From: Chloroflexota bacterium
GTDB lineage: Bacteria; Chloroflexota; Anaerolineae; Promineifilales; Promineifilaceae
Assembly (NCBI GenBank): GCA_024223125.1
Contig: JAAEOP010000518.1
Location: forward strand, 1 to 21,239
Length of the DNA stretch: 21,239 bases
Direction: 5' to 3'
The notes under the pieces were generated by a model, which was not told where the DNA came from, did no database searches, and saw only the letters and a list, made by a program, of their open reading frames with translations. Position 1 is the first letter of the stretch. The number at the start of each line of letters is the position of its first letter. Made by a program: the position numbers and the translations under genes. Below, one piece after another: positions 7,272 to 15,208 of the stretch.

Positions 7272-7305
7272 AGAGGTTCCACCTTTCCAAAAAGGTGGAA
7301 CCTCT
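7272..7305. repeat. Perfect 15-bp hairpin between gap and the MazG-like gene
   Basis: AGAGGTTCCACCTTT (7272-7286) and its exact complement (7291-7305) enclose a 4-nt loop CCAA. It begins 7 nt after the gap stop and ends 6 nt before the next ATG. No T tract follows, so termination is unlikely to be intrinsic; the only purine-rich stretch that could serve as a ribosome site (GGTGGA, 7294-7299) lies in the right arm and would be hidden by folding. A degraded relative is at 1647-1677. It may be a dispersed palindrome, an mRNA stabiliser for gap, or a translational brake. Confidence 0.8.
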
Positions 7306-7311
7306 CTTACA

Positions 7312-7617
7312 ATGGAACTACGCGACCTCGAAAACCAGATGCATGAGTTTGTAGCCAGCAAAGGCTGGTATGCTCCTGATTCCCCTAAACCGCAAACCCC
7401 TCGTAATTTGGCGGCATCATTAGCCATTGAAGCTGCGGAAGTGTTAGAACATTTTCAATGGTGCAAAAATGTAAAAGACCCCGATGAATTGGCCGCAGAA
7501 TTGGCTGATGTGGCTTTATACCTCTTGCAGCTTGCCAGCATTACGGGGATTGATTTGGAAGAAGCCATCTTAAATAAAATAGAATTTAACCAGACGCGAG
7601 AATGGCCAGCCCCATGA
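7312..7617 (+). CDS. MazG-like nucleotide pyrophosphohydrolase
   Basis: A 101-residue single-domain all-alpha NTP pyrophosphohydrolase of the MazG-like/dCTPase (RS21-C6) type, which removes pyrophosphate from non-canonical or excess (d)NTPs. The metal-binding ExxE-ExxD signature is complete: E40 and E43 (LAIEAAEVLEHFQW) and E63 and D66 (ELADVALYLLQLA), followed by the typical GIDLEEAILNKIEFNQTREWP. Length matches the short single-domain family. ATG at 7312 is kept because the N terminus (MELRDLENQMHEFV) aligns with family starts; there is no open Shine-Dalgarno, only one inside the preceding hairpin. It overlaps the metallophosphoesterase start by 4 nt (ATGA). House-cleaning role inferred from family; exact nucleotide unknown. 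Confidence 0.9.
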   Translation: MELRDLENQMHEFVASKGWYAPDSPKPQTPRNLAASLAIEAAEVLEHFQWCKNVKDPDELAAELADVALYLLQLASITGIDLEEAILNKIEFNQTREWPAP

Positions 7618-8240
7618 AGATTTTGGCGGTTAGTGATCGGGTAATGGAGCAGTTATATAGCGCCGAGGTAAAACAAAAGTACCCTGGCATTGATTTACTG
7701 ATTGGGTGTGGGGATTTGCCGTATTATTACCTGGATTTTTTGGTTTCGGCTTTTGACAGGCGGCTGGTCTATGTACGTGGCAACCATGATCATGGGCCGC
7801 AATATACAGCCACCGGCCAGGTCCTTGAGGAGGTACACGGGGGAACAGATATTCACGGCCGCTGCGTCTATCGTGAAAAGCTATTAATTGCCGGACTAGA
7901 AGGATCTATGCGTTACCGGCCCAAGGTACAGTATATGTATACGGAAGGGGAAATGAAAATGCAAATAGCCAGTATGCTGCCCCGACTGCTGCGGAATAAA
8001 ATTCGTTACGGCCGTTACCTAGATATTTTCGTAGCCCATTCCCCTCCTTTCGGCATCCACGACAAATCTGACCTACCACATACTGGCTTCAAGATTTTCC
8101 TCAACTTCATACAATGGTTTCAACCAAAATATATGCTGCACGGACACGTTCATCTCTACCAGCAAAATTCCGTTCCCATATCAAAATATTTAAGCACGAT
8201 CATTATTAACGTTTATCCGTATTATATTTTGGAAATTTAA
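7614..8240 (+). CDS. Calcineurin-like metallophosphoesterase
   Basis: A 208-residue single-domain metal-dependent phosphoesterase. Motifs in order: AVSDRV (5-10; the first motif, with D8 but V10 where many members have His), LLIGCGDLP with D34, VRGNHDHG with N57 and H58, VAHSPP with H142, and MLHGHVHLY with H178 and H180. GLEGSMRYRP and SDLPHTGF mark a subfamily seen in clostridia and chloroflexi. The substrate is unknown; phosphodiester, phosphomonoester and nucleotide activities all occur in the fold. The start at 7614 forms an ATGA overlap with the MazG-like gene and gives MKILAVSD, the usual N terminus; an in-frame ATG at 7602 would add four residues. Translational coupling suggests both proteins act on nucleotides, but this is inference. 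Confidence 0.88.
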   Translation: MKILAVSDRVMEQLYSAEVKQKYPGIDLLIGCGDLPYYYLDFLVSAFDRRLVYVRGNHDHGPQYTATGQVLEEVHGGTDIHGRCVYREKLLIAGLEGSMRYRPKVQYMYTEGEMKMQIASMLPRLLRNKIRYGRYLDIFVAHSPPFGIHDKSDLPHTGFKIFLNFIQWFQPKYMLHGHVHLYQQNSVPISKYLSTIIINVYPYYILEI

Positions 8241-8311
8241 GGGGAGACAGATAGAGAAAGTAACGGATACACTCCTGAGAATCTAGCTGTTCCTTTCTTC
8301 AACCGTTGTTG

Positions 8312-8614
8312 TCACAGTGAAATAAGAACCACCAAACCAACACCCAAAACTCCCAACACCTGCCCCATCACCACCATTCCCCAACGCGGCCGTCCATCAC
8401 AATGATAGACCCACAAACCAGTACCGATATACGCTGCGGCCGCTCCCAGAAAACAAATTGCCAACCAAGACAACCCAATGCCACCAGGCCAAATCAAAGC
8501 CAACCCCAAACAAAACAACAATGTGATAGCTGCAGCAATCTGCTTTGCAGAAATAATCTGTCCTTCTACCGACGCATTATCAAAAGCTGATCTGTTCCTT
8601 AAATCTGTAATCAT
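8312..8614 (-). CDS. Small integral membrane protein, unknown function
   Basis: A 100-residue protein with a polar N terminus of about 24 residues and three hydrophobic spans: about 25-43 (AAAITLLFCLGLALIWPGG), 48-70 (LSWLAICFLGAAAAYIGTGL) and 78-100 (MVVMGQVLGVLGVGLVVLIS). A short charged loop (YHCDGRPRWG) lies between spans two and three. ATG at 8614 has AAGGAG 6 nt upstream on the minus strand, so expression is credible. I do not recognise a family. It is convergent with the metallophosphoesterase (stops 71 nt apart) and its upstream side is the dnaA intergenic region. No partner gene in its strand within the window. Confidence 0.75.
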   Translation of the reverse strand: MITDLRNRSAFDNASVEGQIISAKQIAAAITLLFCLGLALIWPGGIGLSWLAICFLGAAAAYIGTGLWVYHCDGRPRWGMVVMGQVLGVLGVGLVVLISL

Positions 8615-8639
8615 GTCTGTCTCCTTACAGTTTGGTTAG

Positions 8640-9318
8640 TTGCCCACTTGCAAACTTGCAACTTACCGTACAATGGACAAATTGTCCCGCAGACAGTATC
8701 GTTTTACTTGTTGTTCAGGCTACATCTAAACAATTAAAAACCTACATTCCCTACTATTGGCACAAATCATATTGATGGCATAGTTAATGCACAAAAGCAC
8801 ATTCTAAGGAACCCTTTTCCAGGTAGTTTGTTGCAAATTCACCCATCCATGCTAATAAGCCAACGTGTAAACGTCCCACCGTTTTCCACAGATGCAGGGT
8901 TCATTATAGGAAGACAGTCTATATCTGGGTGGCATCAGGGTTTGTCAAGGTTTCAAGCTTAAAAATTGGGACATTTTAAGATTTCCCAAGTCTAAAAATG
9001 TTCAAGCTTTTAAGACAAAATCGGGGGTTTTTCATTGCATCACCCATGCCCATCTGATAGAATATTCAAGCCGTTGCAAATAATCTGCATAATAGGATGA
9101 GCCAAAATTTCCATCCATAGGTCGCACTGTGGTAGTTTGCTTTTTTGGAAATTTCATCTACTAAGAGGAAGTACAATCGGGTTGAGGAAATCCACTTAGG
9201 TTTAACCCCTAACCAGCACAACGGCTGCTCTAACCCACCTTCAATCTATCCCTATTACATGGTTTTTAACCATGCATTGTTGGCATTGTTGTTTGCCTAT
9301 TAGCTGACAACCTATTAA
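8640..9318. other. Non-coding region upstream of dnaA; weak oriC candidate
   Basis: About 680 nt without a credible gene. Two sites differ from the DnaA box TTATNCACA by one base: TAATGCACA (8785-8793) and TTTTCCACA (8882-8890). A stretch at about 8945-9020 is AT-rich with repeated TTAAG, AAGCTT and TCTAAAAA words and could unwind easily. Against an origin: no box is a full match, there is no cluster, and dnaN is absent downstream of dnaA. The region more likely holds the dnaA promoter and possible DnaA autoregulation sites. I could not assign a promoter. Confidence 0.3.
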
Positions 9319-10713
9319 ATGCGTATTGGTATGGTGACTATGACCCCTGAAACTGCCTGGAAAGCCACATTAGGAGAACTGGAATTACAAATGACCAAAG
9401 CGACCTTCAACACCTGGTTGAAGGACGCCATTCTCCTGACTTGTGATGACAATGTCTACATCATTGGCGTGCGGAATGATTATGCTAAAGATTGGCTAGA
9501 AAACCGTCTACAAGATACAATCCTACGTACCTTGATGGCTATTATCGGCCAAAAAGCAGATATTCGTTTTGTGGTGTGGACAGATGAAATTATCAAGCAA
9601 AGAGAAGCCTTCTCCTCCAATGGGTTAGCGACCAAACCTAAAAAACCCCACCGTACACATAAAAGTAAAAGTAACAACCCTCATGCGCCCATATTAAACG
9701 GCCGTTTCACCTTCTCCACCTTCGTTGTAGGCACAAGTAATCGTTTGGCTCACGCGGCCGCTCTTTCCGTCGCCGAAAATCCCGGCCAGACATACAATCC
9801 TCTCTTCATTTATGGTGGGGTTGGCCTGGGGAAAACCCACCTACTTCACGCCATTGGTCAGAAATGTATACAAGATGGGTACATCGTCTGTTATATCCCC
9901 TCCGAAACATTTACAAACGATCTGGTGCAATCCATTCGTAACAAACGTATGGCTGATTTCCGAGAACGTTATCGCACCCCAGATGTATTAATGATTGACG
10001 ATATTCAATTCATCGCCGGAAAAGAAAGCACCCAGGAAGAAATGTTCCACACCTTCAACGAACTACACAGCCAGGGTAAACAAGTCGTCATTTCCAGCGA
10101 CCGGCCCCCCAAAGCGATGCACACCCTGGAAGAACGTCTGCAATCCCGCTTTGAATGGGGCATCATGGCCGATATTCAAATGCCAGATGTTGAAACCCGC
10201 AAAGCCATTCTACAATCAAAAGCGGAAGAAAGTGGCCTGATTGTGCCCGATGCCGCGATGGAATTTATCGCCCAAAATGTGCGTAATAATATCCGTGAAC
10301 TGGAAGGCGCTTTTAATAAGGTGATGGCTTATTCCCATTTATTTGGGGGGCAAATTGATTTGGAATTAGTAAATCTGGCTCTGGCAGACCTGATTCGACG
10401 GCCGGAAAAATTAACAGTGGAAAAGATATTAACGGCCGTGTGCCAATATTATAGCGTTTCCCTAGAGGATTTAGTCAGCGCCAGCCGCAAAAGGCGAATT
10501 GCCTACCCGCGCCAGATGGCCATGTTTCTAGCCCGTACAGAGACCGACGCCTCCCTGCCCCTGATTGGCGAAAAACTGGGCAACCGTGACCATACTACTA
10601 TTCTTTACGGCTATGAGAAAATCACCGGTCTCATTGATACAGATCCAAATATCCGCCGCGACTCCTTAGAAATCAAAGCAGCCATGTACGATGCTGCCCC
10701 CATGTTGATCTAA
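9319..10713 (+). CDS. dnaA: Chromosomal replication initiator DnaA
   Basis: A 464-residue DnaA, the AAA+ ATPase that binds DnaA boxes and opens the replication origin. Domain I, about 8-88 (TPETAWKATLGELELQMTKA, FNTWLKD). Domain II, short and basic/proline-rich linker, about 95-128. Domain III, 129-355: Walker A GGVGLGKT (166-173), Walker B VLMIDDIQF (223-231, D227-D228), sensor ISSDRPP, RLQSRFEWG with R277. Domain IV, DNA-binding, with LPLIGEKLGNRDHTTILYG (413-431) including the RDHTT DnaA signature. Length is usual. ATG at 9319 or 9340 could both be used (M1 or M8); no Shine-Dalgarno decides. Downstream is a strong terminator and then an unrelated gene, not dnaN as in the classic dnaA-dnaN-recF order, so it is transcribed alone here. 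Confidence 0.96.
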   Translation: MRIGMVTMTPETAWKATLGELELQMTKATFNTWLKDAILLTCDDNVYIIGVRNDYAKDWLENRLQDTILRTLMAIIGQKADIRFVVWTDEIIKQREAFSSNGLATKPKKPHRTHKSKSNNPHAPILNGRFTFSTFVVGTSNRLAHAAALSVAENPGQTYNPLFIYGGVGLGKTHLLHAIGQKCIQDGYIVCYIPSETFTNDLVQSIRNKRMADFRERYRTPDVLMIDDIQFIAGKESTQEEMFHTFNELHSQGKQVVISSDRPPKAMHTLEERLQSRFEWGIMADIQMPDVETRKAILQSKAEESGLIVPDAAMEFIAQNVRNNIRELEGAFNKVMAYSHLFGGQIDLELVNLALADLIRRPEKLTVEKILTAVCQYYSVSLEDLVSASRKRRIAYPRQMAMFLARTETDASLPLIGEKLGNRDHTTILYGYEKITGLIDTDPNIRRDSLEIKAAMYDAAPMLI

Positions 10714-10733
10714 ACTACTTCCCCTCGGCAGCA

Positions 10734-10800
10734 GAGAATGAGAGATTTCCGGGAAGAGGAACTCTATCCGCAAACAAATCTCTCATTCTCCGCCTTTTTT
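10734..10800 (+). terminator. Rho-independent terminator of dnaA
   Basis: GAGAATGAGAGATTT (10734-10748) pairs perfectly with 10776-10790 (15 bp) and is followed by CGCC and a run of T (10794-10800). The loop is long (27 nt). It starts 20 nt after the dnaA stop. The stem is built of GAGA/TCTC words like the heptad families and may have arisen from such a repeat. Confidence 0.8.
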
Positions 10801-10886
10801 CTTCACCCACTCATCCTCATCATCCCCTTACCATTCCCTATGTAAAATTAATGTAACTATGCAGATGTCTCTTGACTGTCATACTC

Positions 10887-10926
10887 GCGAAGGCAGGTAT
10901 CCAGGTGTGTGGATTCCTGCCTTCGC
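10887..10926. repeat. Dispersed palindrome, copy 1 (GCGAAGGCAGG type)
   Basis: GCGAAGGCAGG (10887-10897) pairs with CCTGCCTTCGC (10916-10926) and, after one T-T mismatch, ATCCA (10899-10903) with TGGAT (10910-10914): 16 pairs around a 6-nt loop. Nineteen bases (10910-10928) recur exactly at 15133-15151. It lies about 45 nt upstream of the next gene. Similar palindromes are scattered through many bacterial genomes, the Neisseria dRS3 class being the known analogue. Confidence 0.75.
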
Positions 10927-10971
10927 AGAAATAACCTGTATAGTCACAAGTTTATTGTTATACTAGGCAAC

Positions 10972-13900
10972 ATGCCCGCCTTTTTTAACCGATTATTTAA
11001 CATCCGCAGCAATGAATGGCCCCGCGTCACACTGCTCTTTGTCATGGCATTTATCGCCATCACTGGTATCACCTGGGGCAAGTTGACCGTTCAGCCGCTT
11101 TTTTGGGAAATTGTCGGCATAGAGAATTTGGGATACAGCTTTATTGCCGAAGGACTGTTGGCTATTTTTCTAGTGGCCGTGTATACACCTTTTGCTGACC
11201 GCTTATCCCATGATCGGCTGTTGATTATTATTGCGATTTTAAGCGCTGCGGCCGTCGGCTTCGGACGCCTCTTGCTGGCTTACAATTATGATCAGGCTAG
11301 TTACTTTCTACTCTATCCCCTGTTTACCGTCATTCCCTTCATTTTGAATTTGCATTGGTGGACCTACGTCACCGGTTTTTATACTGCCCGCGCCGCCAAA
11401 CGGATAGTGCCTGTGTTGGCCTCCAACGCCCGGCTGGCCGGCGCTTTTGCCGGCTTTAGTGTCGCCAGCATAACCGCCCTGGCCGGTTCAACGGATGACG
11501 TGATTACATTGTGGGCTTTATCGCTAATCGTACTGGCAGCGCTAGTAGGACTGACTCCTTTTCTTTTGCGGGAAACAAAGCAGGTAACAGCCACCCCCAT
11601 CCAATTAGAAAGCCCATCCTACCTGGACAACGTGCGTGAAGGCTACAATTACGTCCGCCACTCTTCCTACTTGCGCTGGTTAGCCATTGCCACCCTGTTC
11701 GTCATGCTCCTGTTCACGTTCCTCAAGTTCCAAAGCAGCGCCATCATCAACGCTGCCTTTCAGGATGATACCTTTCTGGTGCAGCAGTTCAGCTCGCCTA
11801 CCAAATTCTTAGGCCAAATAGAAGGCATCGCCAATTTACTTATGCTGCCGGTGCAACTATTTTTACTTAGCCGCCTCATTAGTAAAATAGGCTTAAGCAA
11901 AGCCAATCTCATCTTTCCCGCCGGAGCGTTATTCATTGCCCTGCCATTAACCTTTTTTAGCGTGGCTTTGCTCACGCCTGGCCTGGTCATTTTTGGTACG
12001 CTGGCTTATCTGACAGCCAATGTGCTTAACACCACCTTCCGTAACCCGGTGGACAATTTACTGTACAATGCCGTACCTCTGCGGATAAAAGGTCGCGCCC
12101 GTGCGTTTGTGAATGGTATGCTGGTTCCACTGGCAACTTTAAGCGGCGGGCTGTTGGTTTTACTACCTCTGGTAAATACAAACTGGTTTATGCCTGGACT
12201 AATCTCCCTCACGGCCGTTGCCACCCTCATCGCCTCTACCCGTGTCAGCCGCGAATATTCCAACGCCCTGATTAACTTATTAGAACAAGAAGATTACTCC
12301 TTTCTACTCGGCCAAGAGGCCGCCGATTTGACTGTGACTGACCCAGCTGCTTTACAATTCTTAAAAGAAAAGTTAGACCAAAGTACAAGCGACGAATTCA
12401 CTTTATTCATGATTACACTCATCAGTGATGTCGGCGGCAGCGATGCCGTACCCATCGTGGCGAACATAGTTCGCAGCAGCGATGCTCATATTCGGGCCGC
12501 AGCGCTGGATATTTTGGCAGCGGCCGATGTGCACGGCACGGCCGTGCACGACCTGTACCGTGAATTTTTACACGACAGTAACCCACTGGTGCGACATTCA
12601 GCATTGGCGGGGTTAGAACGGCTGGACGGCCGTAACAACAAACAATATCTACAAACGGCCGCCCATATGCTAGCCGATGAAGACATCGCTGTGCGTACAC
12701 AAGCATTGCCGGCCTTACTCCGATTTGGCGATTTGTCACAACGAGAGCAGGCGCTTAAAAGTGTGCGCGTTTTGTTGTCCAGCCAGAAAAACCAGGAACG
12801 CGCCTATGCCCTCCGCGCTTTAGGGCAAACTGAAGACAATGGTTACACCTCAGACATTACGGCCCAACTACAAGACCCGGCCGATATGGTACGTCTGGAA
12901 GCAGCCCTCATTCTGGAAGCCTTTTCCAAGCAACGACTGAACCGGGCCGACACGGCCGACATCAACCACAAAATGGCCCCTTTGCTGCATGATCCCGTTG
13001 AACGCACCCGGGCGGCTAGTTTATCCACCTTAGCCCGTACCGGCAATCACGACACATATCCCCTCCTGGTAGAATCGCTAAACGACAGCAGCTCACAAAT
13101 TCAGGAAACGGCCGTTGACGTTCTCACCGATCTGGGCAAAAAAGTCATTCCCGTTGTCCATACCCAACTCGACTCTCCCAATGCCCAACTACGGAAAATG
13201 GCCACAGTCATTCTAGCCCGCATTAACCGTCGTGAATATGGCCCCCTAATCACAGCCCAAATCCAAGCCAATCTACTGCACATTGTAGAAAACGTCGGCT
13301 ATTTAGAAGCTGTCCGCCCCTTAAATGGGTATCCTAGCATCACCATTTTACAGAATGTTTTTCAGGAGAAGAACAGCCGTCTGGCCGATGAGATTTTCTT
13401 TTTGCTGACGGCCGTGCAAGACAAAGAGGCCATTCAAGTCATCCGCGAATCTCTCAGCAGCGATGTTGAGCGAGTACAGGCCAACGCGCTGGAAGCGTTA
13501 GAATCGCTCACCTCACCCCAAACGGCCGACCTGATCGCTCACATTATCAACCCGGAAGCGCAACCGGTCATCATCCTCCAGCTAGGCCAGGAAACTTGGG
13601 ATATGCAGTTCCCTACCAGCTACGAAACGATGCAAAAATTGAGCGCCGATTACGCCACTGATCCCTGGCCCCGTGCCATTGCCGTTCATGCTCTGGGCGA
13701 AATTGGCCTGGCAGTGGTCACACCCCCTTCCCAGAAACAACCTGAACCCGACAAACCGAAACCAGCCCGCAAACGGCCGCGCAGCAACAGCGCACTACTA
13801 GATTCCCTCATTGATGATACCCCAGCCGCAGAAAGCCGTGGCGACAAGCGGCGCAAAGCCAGACGCCGGCGGGTCAACAGAGCCGCAAATCTACTAGATG

Positions 13901-14658
13901 AATTGGCCGATGACAGCGAACCACCCGCAAGCCCGCCACCCAAAGCAGAACCACCGCCAAAACCAGAACCTGCCTCCCCACCCACGGCTCTGGAAACAAT
14001 GTATTATCCCCCGCCAACGGTAGCCAAAAAGTTTACCATTACACGAGTGCTGGCTTTGCTGCACGCGGCCGCCAGCGCCCCCGAAGCTGAAGTGCGTCAG
14101 GCTGCCCAACAAGCCAGCGATAAGATTTCCGGTAAAGATTTATCCAACCGGCAAAAGGAGGGTGTCTTGTTATCAAATATCGAACGAATCATCTTCTTAA
14201 AAGAAGTTCTCTTCTTCCGCGAAATGAATGTAGACCAGCTAAAAGTGCTGGCTTCCGTTTGTGAAGAGAGTTTTTACGAAGAAGATGCGGCTATCTATAA
14301 GGAAGGGGACGCTGGTGGTGTCCTTTACGTTGTCGTGCGCGGCAAGGTAGGCATTGAACGTGAGTCGCGTCGGGGCACAGTGGCCCGCTTGGCTACCATT
14401 GAATCATACGCTTATTTTGGTGAGATGAATTTATTTGATGGAAGCTCACACACAGACACGGCCGTCGCCCTACAAGACACCCTCACCCTCAAACTACGCC
14501 GCGAACCACTCATTGCCCTCGCTCGCCAATATCCCGACCTTTCTCTGGAACTGATCAACGTCCTCAGCCAGCGGCTACGGGAGACAACTGACCAAATTGC
14601 CCGTCTCACAAAATCCCATCCCCGCGCTCTGCACAAAGTGTTAGATCAGCTAGAGTAA
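10972..14658 (+). CDS. Nucleotide-transporter-like membrane protein fused to HEAT repeats and a cyclic-nucleotide-binding domain
   Basis: A 1228-residue multidomain protein. Residues about 16-425 are a polytopic membrane domain with 10-12 hydrophobic spans, resembling ATP/ADP translocase (NTT/Npt) and MFS carriers (NEWPRVTLLFVMAFIAITGI; PLRIKGRARAFVNGMLVPLA). About 450-905 is a helical solenoid of some eight to ten HEAT-like units (DAHIRAAALDIL, NPLVRHSALAGLERL, DMVRLEAALILEA). About 917-1013 is a disordered, K/P/E-rich linker with basic patches. About 1076-1215 is a CRP-type cyclic-nucleotide domain (FGEMNLFDG, E1151). The position of the phosphate-binding arginine is T1161, so cAMP/cGMP binding is doubtful. 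NTT proteins fused to HEAT and CNBD modules are known from free-living bacteria; transport has not been shown for this one. ATG 10972 is preferred to GTG 10909, which lies inside the palindromic repeat. Confidence 0.85.
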   Translation: MPAFFNRLFNIRSNEWPRVTLLFVMAFIAITGITWGKLTVQPLFWEIVGIENLGYSFIAEGLLAIFLVAVYTPFADRLSHDRLLIIIAILSAAAVGFGRLLLAYNYDQASYFLLYPLFTVIPFILNLHWWTYVTGFYTARAAKRIVPVLASNARLAGAFAGFSVASITALAGSTDDVITLWALSLIVLAALVGLTPFLLRETKQVTATPIQLESPSYLDNVREGYNYVRHSSYLRWLAIATLFVMLLFTFLKFQSSAIINAAFQDDTFLVQQFSSPTKFLGQIEGIANLLMLPVQLFLLSRLISKIGLSKANLIFPAGALFIALPLTFFSVALLTPGLVIFGTLAYLTANVLNTTFRNPVDNLLYNAVPLRIKGRARAFVNGMLVPLATLSGGLLVLLPLVNTNWFMPGLISLTAVATLIASTRVSREYSNALINLLEQEDYSFLLGQEAADLTVTDPAALQFLKEKLDQSTSDEFTLFMITLISDVGGSDAVPIVANIVRSSDAHIRAAALDILAAADVHGTAVHDLYREFLHDSNPLVRHSALAGLERLDGRNNKQYLQTAAHMLADEDIAVRTQALPALLRFGDLSQREQALKSVRVLLSSQKNQERAYALRALGQTEDNGYTSDITAQLQDPADMVRLEAALILEAFSKQRLNRADTADINHKMAPLLHDPVERTRAASLSTLARTGNHDTYPLLVESLNDSSSQIQETAVDVLTDLGKKVIPVVHTQLDSPNAQLRKMATVILARINRREYGPLITAQIQANLLHIVENVGYLEAVRPLNGYPSITILQNVFQEKNSRLADEIFFLLTAVQDKEAIQVIRESLSSDVERVQANALEALESLTSPQTADLIAHIINPEAQPVIILQLGQETWDMQFPTSYETMQKLSADYATDPWPRAIAVHALGEIGLAVVTPPSQKQPEPDKPKPARKRPRSNSALLDSLIDDTPAAESRGDKRRKARRRRVNRAANLLDELADDSEPPASPPPKAEPPPKPEPASPPTALETMYYPPPTVAKKFTITRVLALLHAAASAPEAEVRQAAQQASDKISGKDLSNRQKEGVLLSNIERIIFLKEVLFFREMNVDQLKVLASVCEESFYEEDAAIYKEGDAGGVLYVVVRGKVGIERESRRGTVARLATIESYAYFGEMNLFDGSSHTDTAVALQDTLTLKLRREPLIALARQYPDLSLELINVLSQRLRETTDQIARLTKSHPRALHKVLDQLE

Positions 14659-14679
14659 AGCATTAACAGATTGGGAAAA

Positions 14680-14714
14680 GAATAATGAATAGTGAATAAT
14701 GGATTGTGAATTGT
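14680..14714. repeat. Heptad repeat array, GAATAAT family, left arm of a long inverted pair
   Basis: Five 7-bp units: GAATAAT, GAATAGT, GAATAAT, GGATTGT, GAATTGT (14680-14714), 22 nt after the preceding stop. Together with GAAG to 14718 it is the near-exact inverted complement of 15209-15250. The same family recurs at 21207-21227. Confidence 0.85.
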
Positions 14715-14744
14715 GAAGTAACCTTATATACAGAAATCATAAGT

Positions 14745-14833
14745 GTTAACTTAAGCGAAGACCTCGCAGGTTTTAACGCAAAACCTCAGAGGGGCGTAGA
14801 TCATTTTGGAAACCTGCGAGGTCTTAAGTTAAC
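14745..14833. repeat. Imperfect palindrome, GACCTCGCAGGTTT type
   Basis: GTTAACTTAAG (14745-14755) pairs with 14823-14833, and ACCTCGCAGGTTT (14761-14773) with 14810-14822. A 5-nt insertion (CGAAG, 14756-14760) bulges the left arm. In total 24 pairs around a 36-nt loop that itself contains AAACCTC and GAGGGG words. Looks like a small non-autonomous palindromic element; no coding capacity. Confidence 0.75.
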
Positions 14834-14873
14834 GACAATGATACAGAAATGTGTAATGGCAATGTTGAGTTAG

Positions 14874-14974
14874 GCCAATTCCAGAAAATAATGATCCCGA
14901 ATTGATGCCATTTCGAGAATTGGCTAAAGGCTTTTTCAAAACGGGTAGGATCATTTAATTTTTGAAAAAGCCTT
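14874..14974. repeat. Cluster of interlocking inverted repeats
   Basis: AAGGCTTTTTCAAAA (14927-14941) and its exact complement (14960-14974) form a 15-bp stem with an 18-nt loop. GCCAATTC (14874-14881) pairs with GAATTGGC (14917-14924), and ATGATCC (14891-14897) with GGATCAT (14948-14954), the last competing with the first two. This suggests alternative folds or a decayed palindromic element. The following 100 nt hold only a ten-codon reading frame (ATG 14999). Confidence 0.6.
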
Positions 14975-15101
14975 AATTGAATTCGGAAGGAAAATAAGAT
15001 GGCAAAAACAGAAAGCCCAAAAGATTTTTAGCACAAGTTCAAAATCTACTCCAAAGAACTAAGGAATGGGGATTTATTTAACCCCCAAACTTTAATCTAT
15101 C

Positions 15102-15157
15102 ATACCCGCGGGAATCCACTCCTCAGAAAAGATGGATTCCTGCCTTCGCAGGAATGA
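15102..15157. repeat. Dispersed palindrome, copy 2 (CTGCCTTCGCAGG type)
   Basis: GGGAATCCA (15110-15118) and TGGATTCCT (15133-15141) are inverted, and CCTGCCTTCGCAGG (15140-15153) is itself a short palindrome. 15133-15151 is identical to 10910-10928 of copy 1. It ends in GGAATGACA, the usual outer sequence of such repeats. Confidence 0.7.
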
Positions 15158-15208
15158 CAACTTTCGGGTTTTATTTAATCCTTATTCCTAAACGACATGA
15201 CAAACCAA

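Noticed and set aside
10872..10900. Promoter TTGACT with 17-nt spacing before the fusion gene
   Set aside because: The hexamer at the -10 position (AGGTAT) fits poorly and falls in the palindromic repeat.
10909..10971. GTG start that would extend the fusion protein by 21 residues
   Set aside because: The extension is written by the dispersed palindrome and looks non-protein; ATG 10972 begins just before the first membrane segment.
13686..13985. Glycine/serine-rich reading frame on the minus strand inside the fusion gene
   Set aside because: It mirrors the proline/lysine-rich linker codons on the plus strand and has no ribosome site; a shadow.
14999..15031. Short ATG reading frame with AAGGA upstream (MAKTESPKDF)
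   Set aside because: Only ten codons in a repeat island; possibly a remnant of a gene start but nothing supports it.
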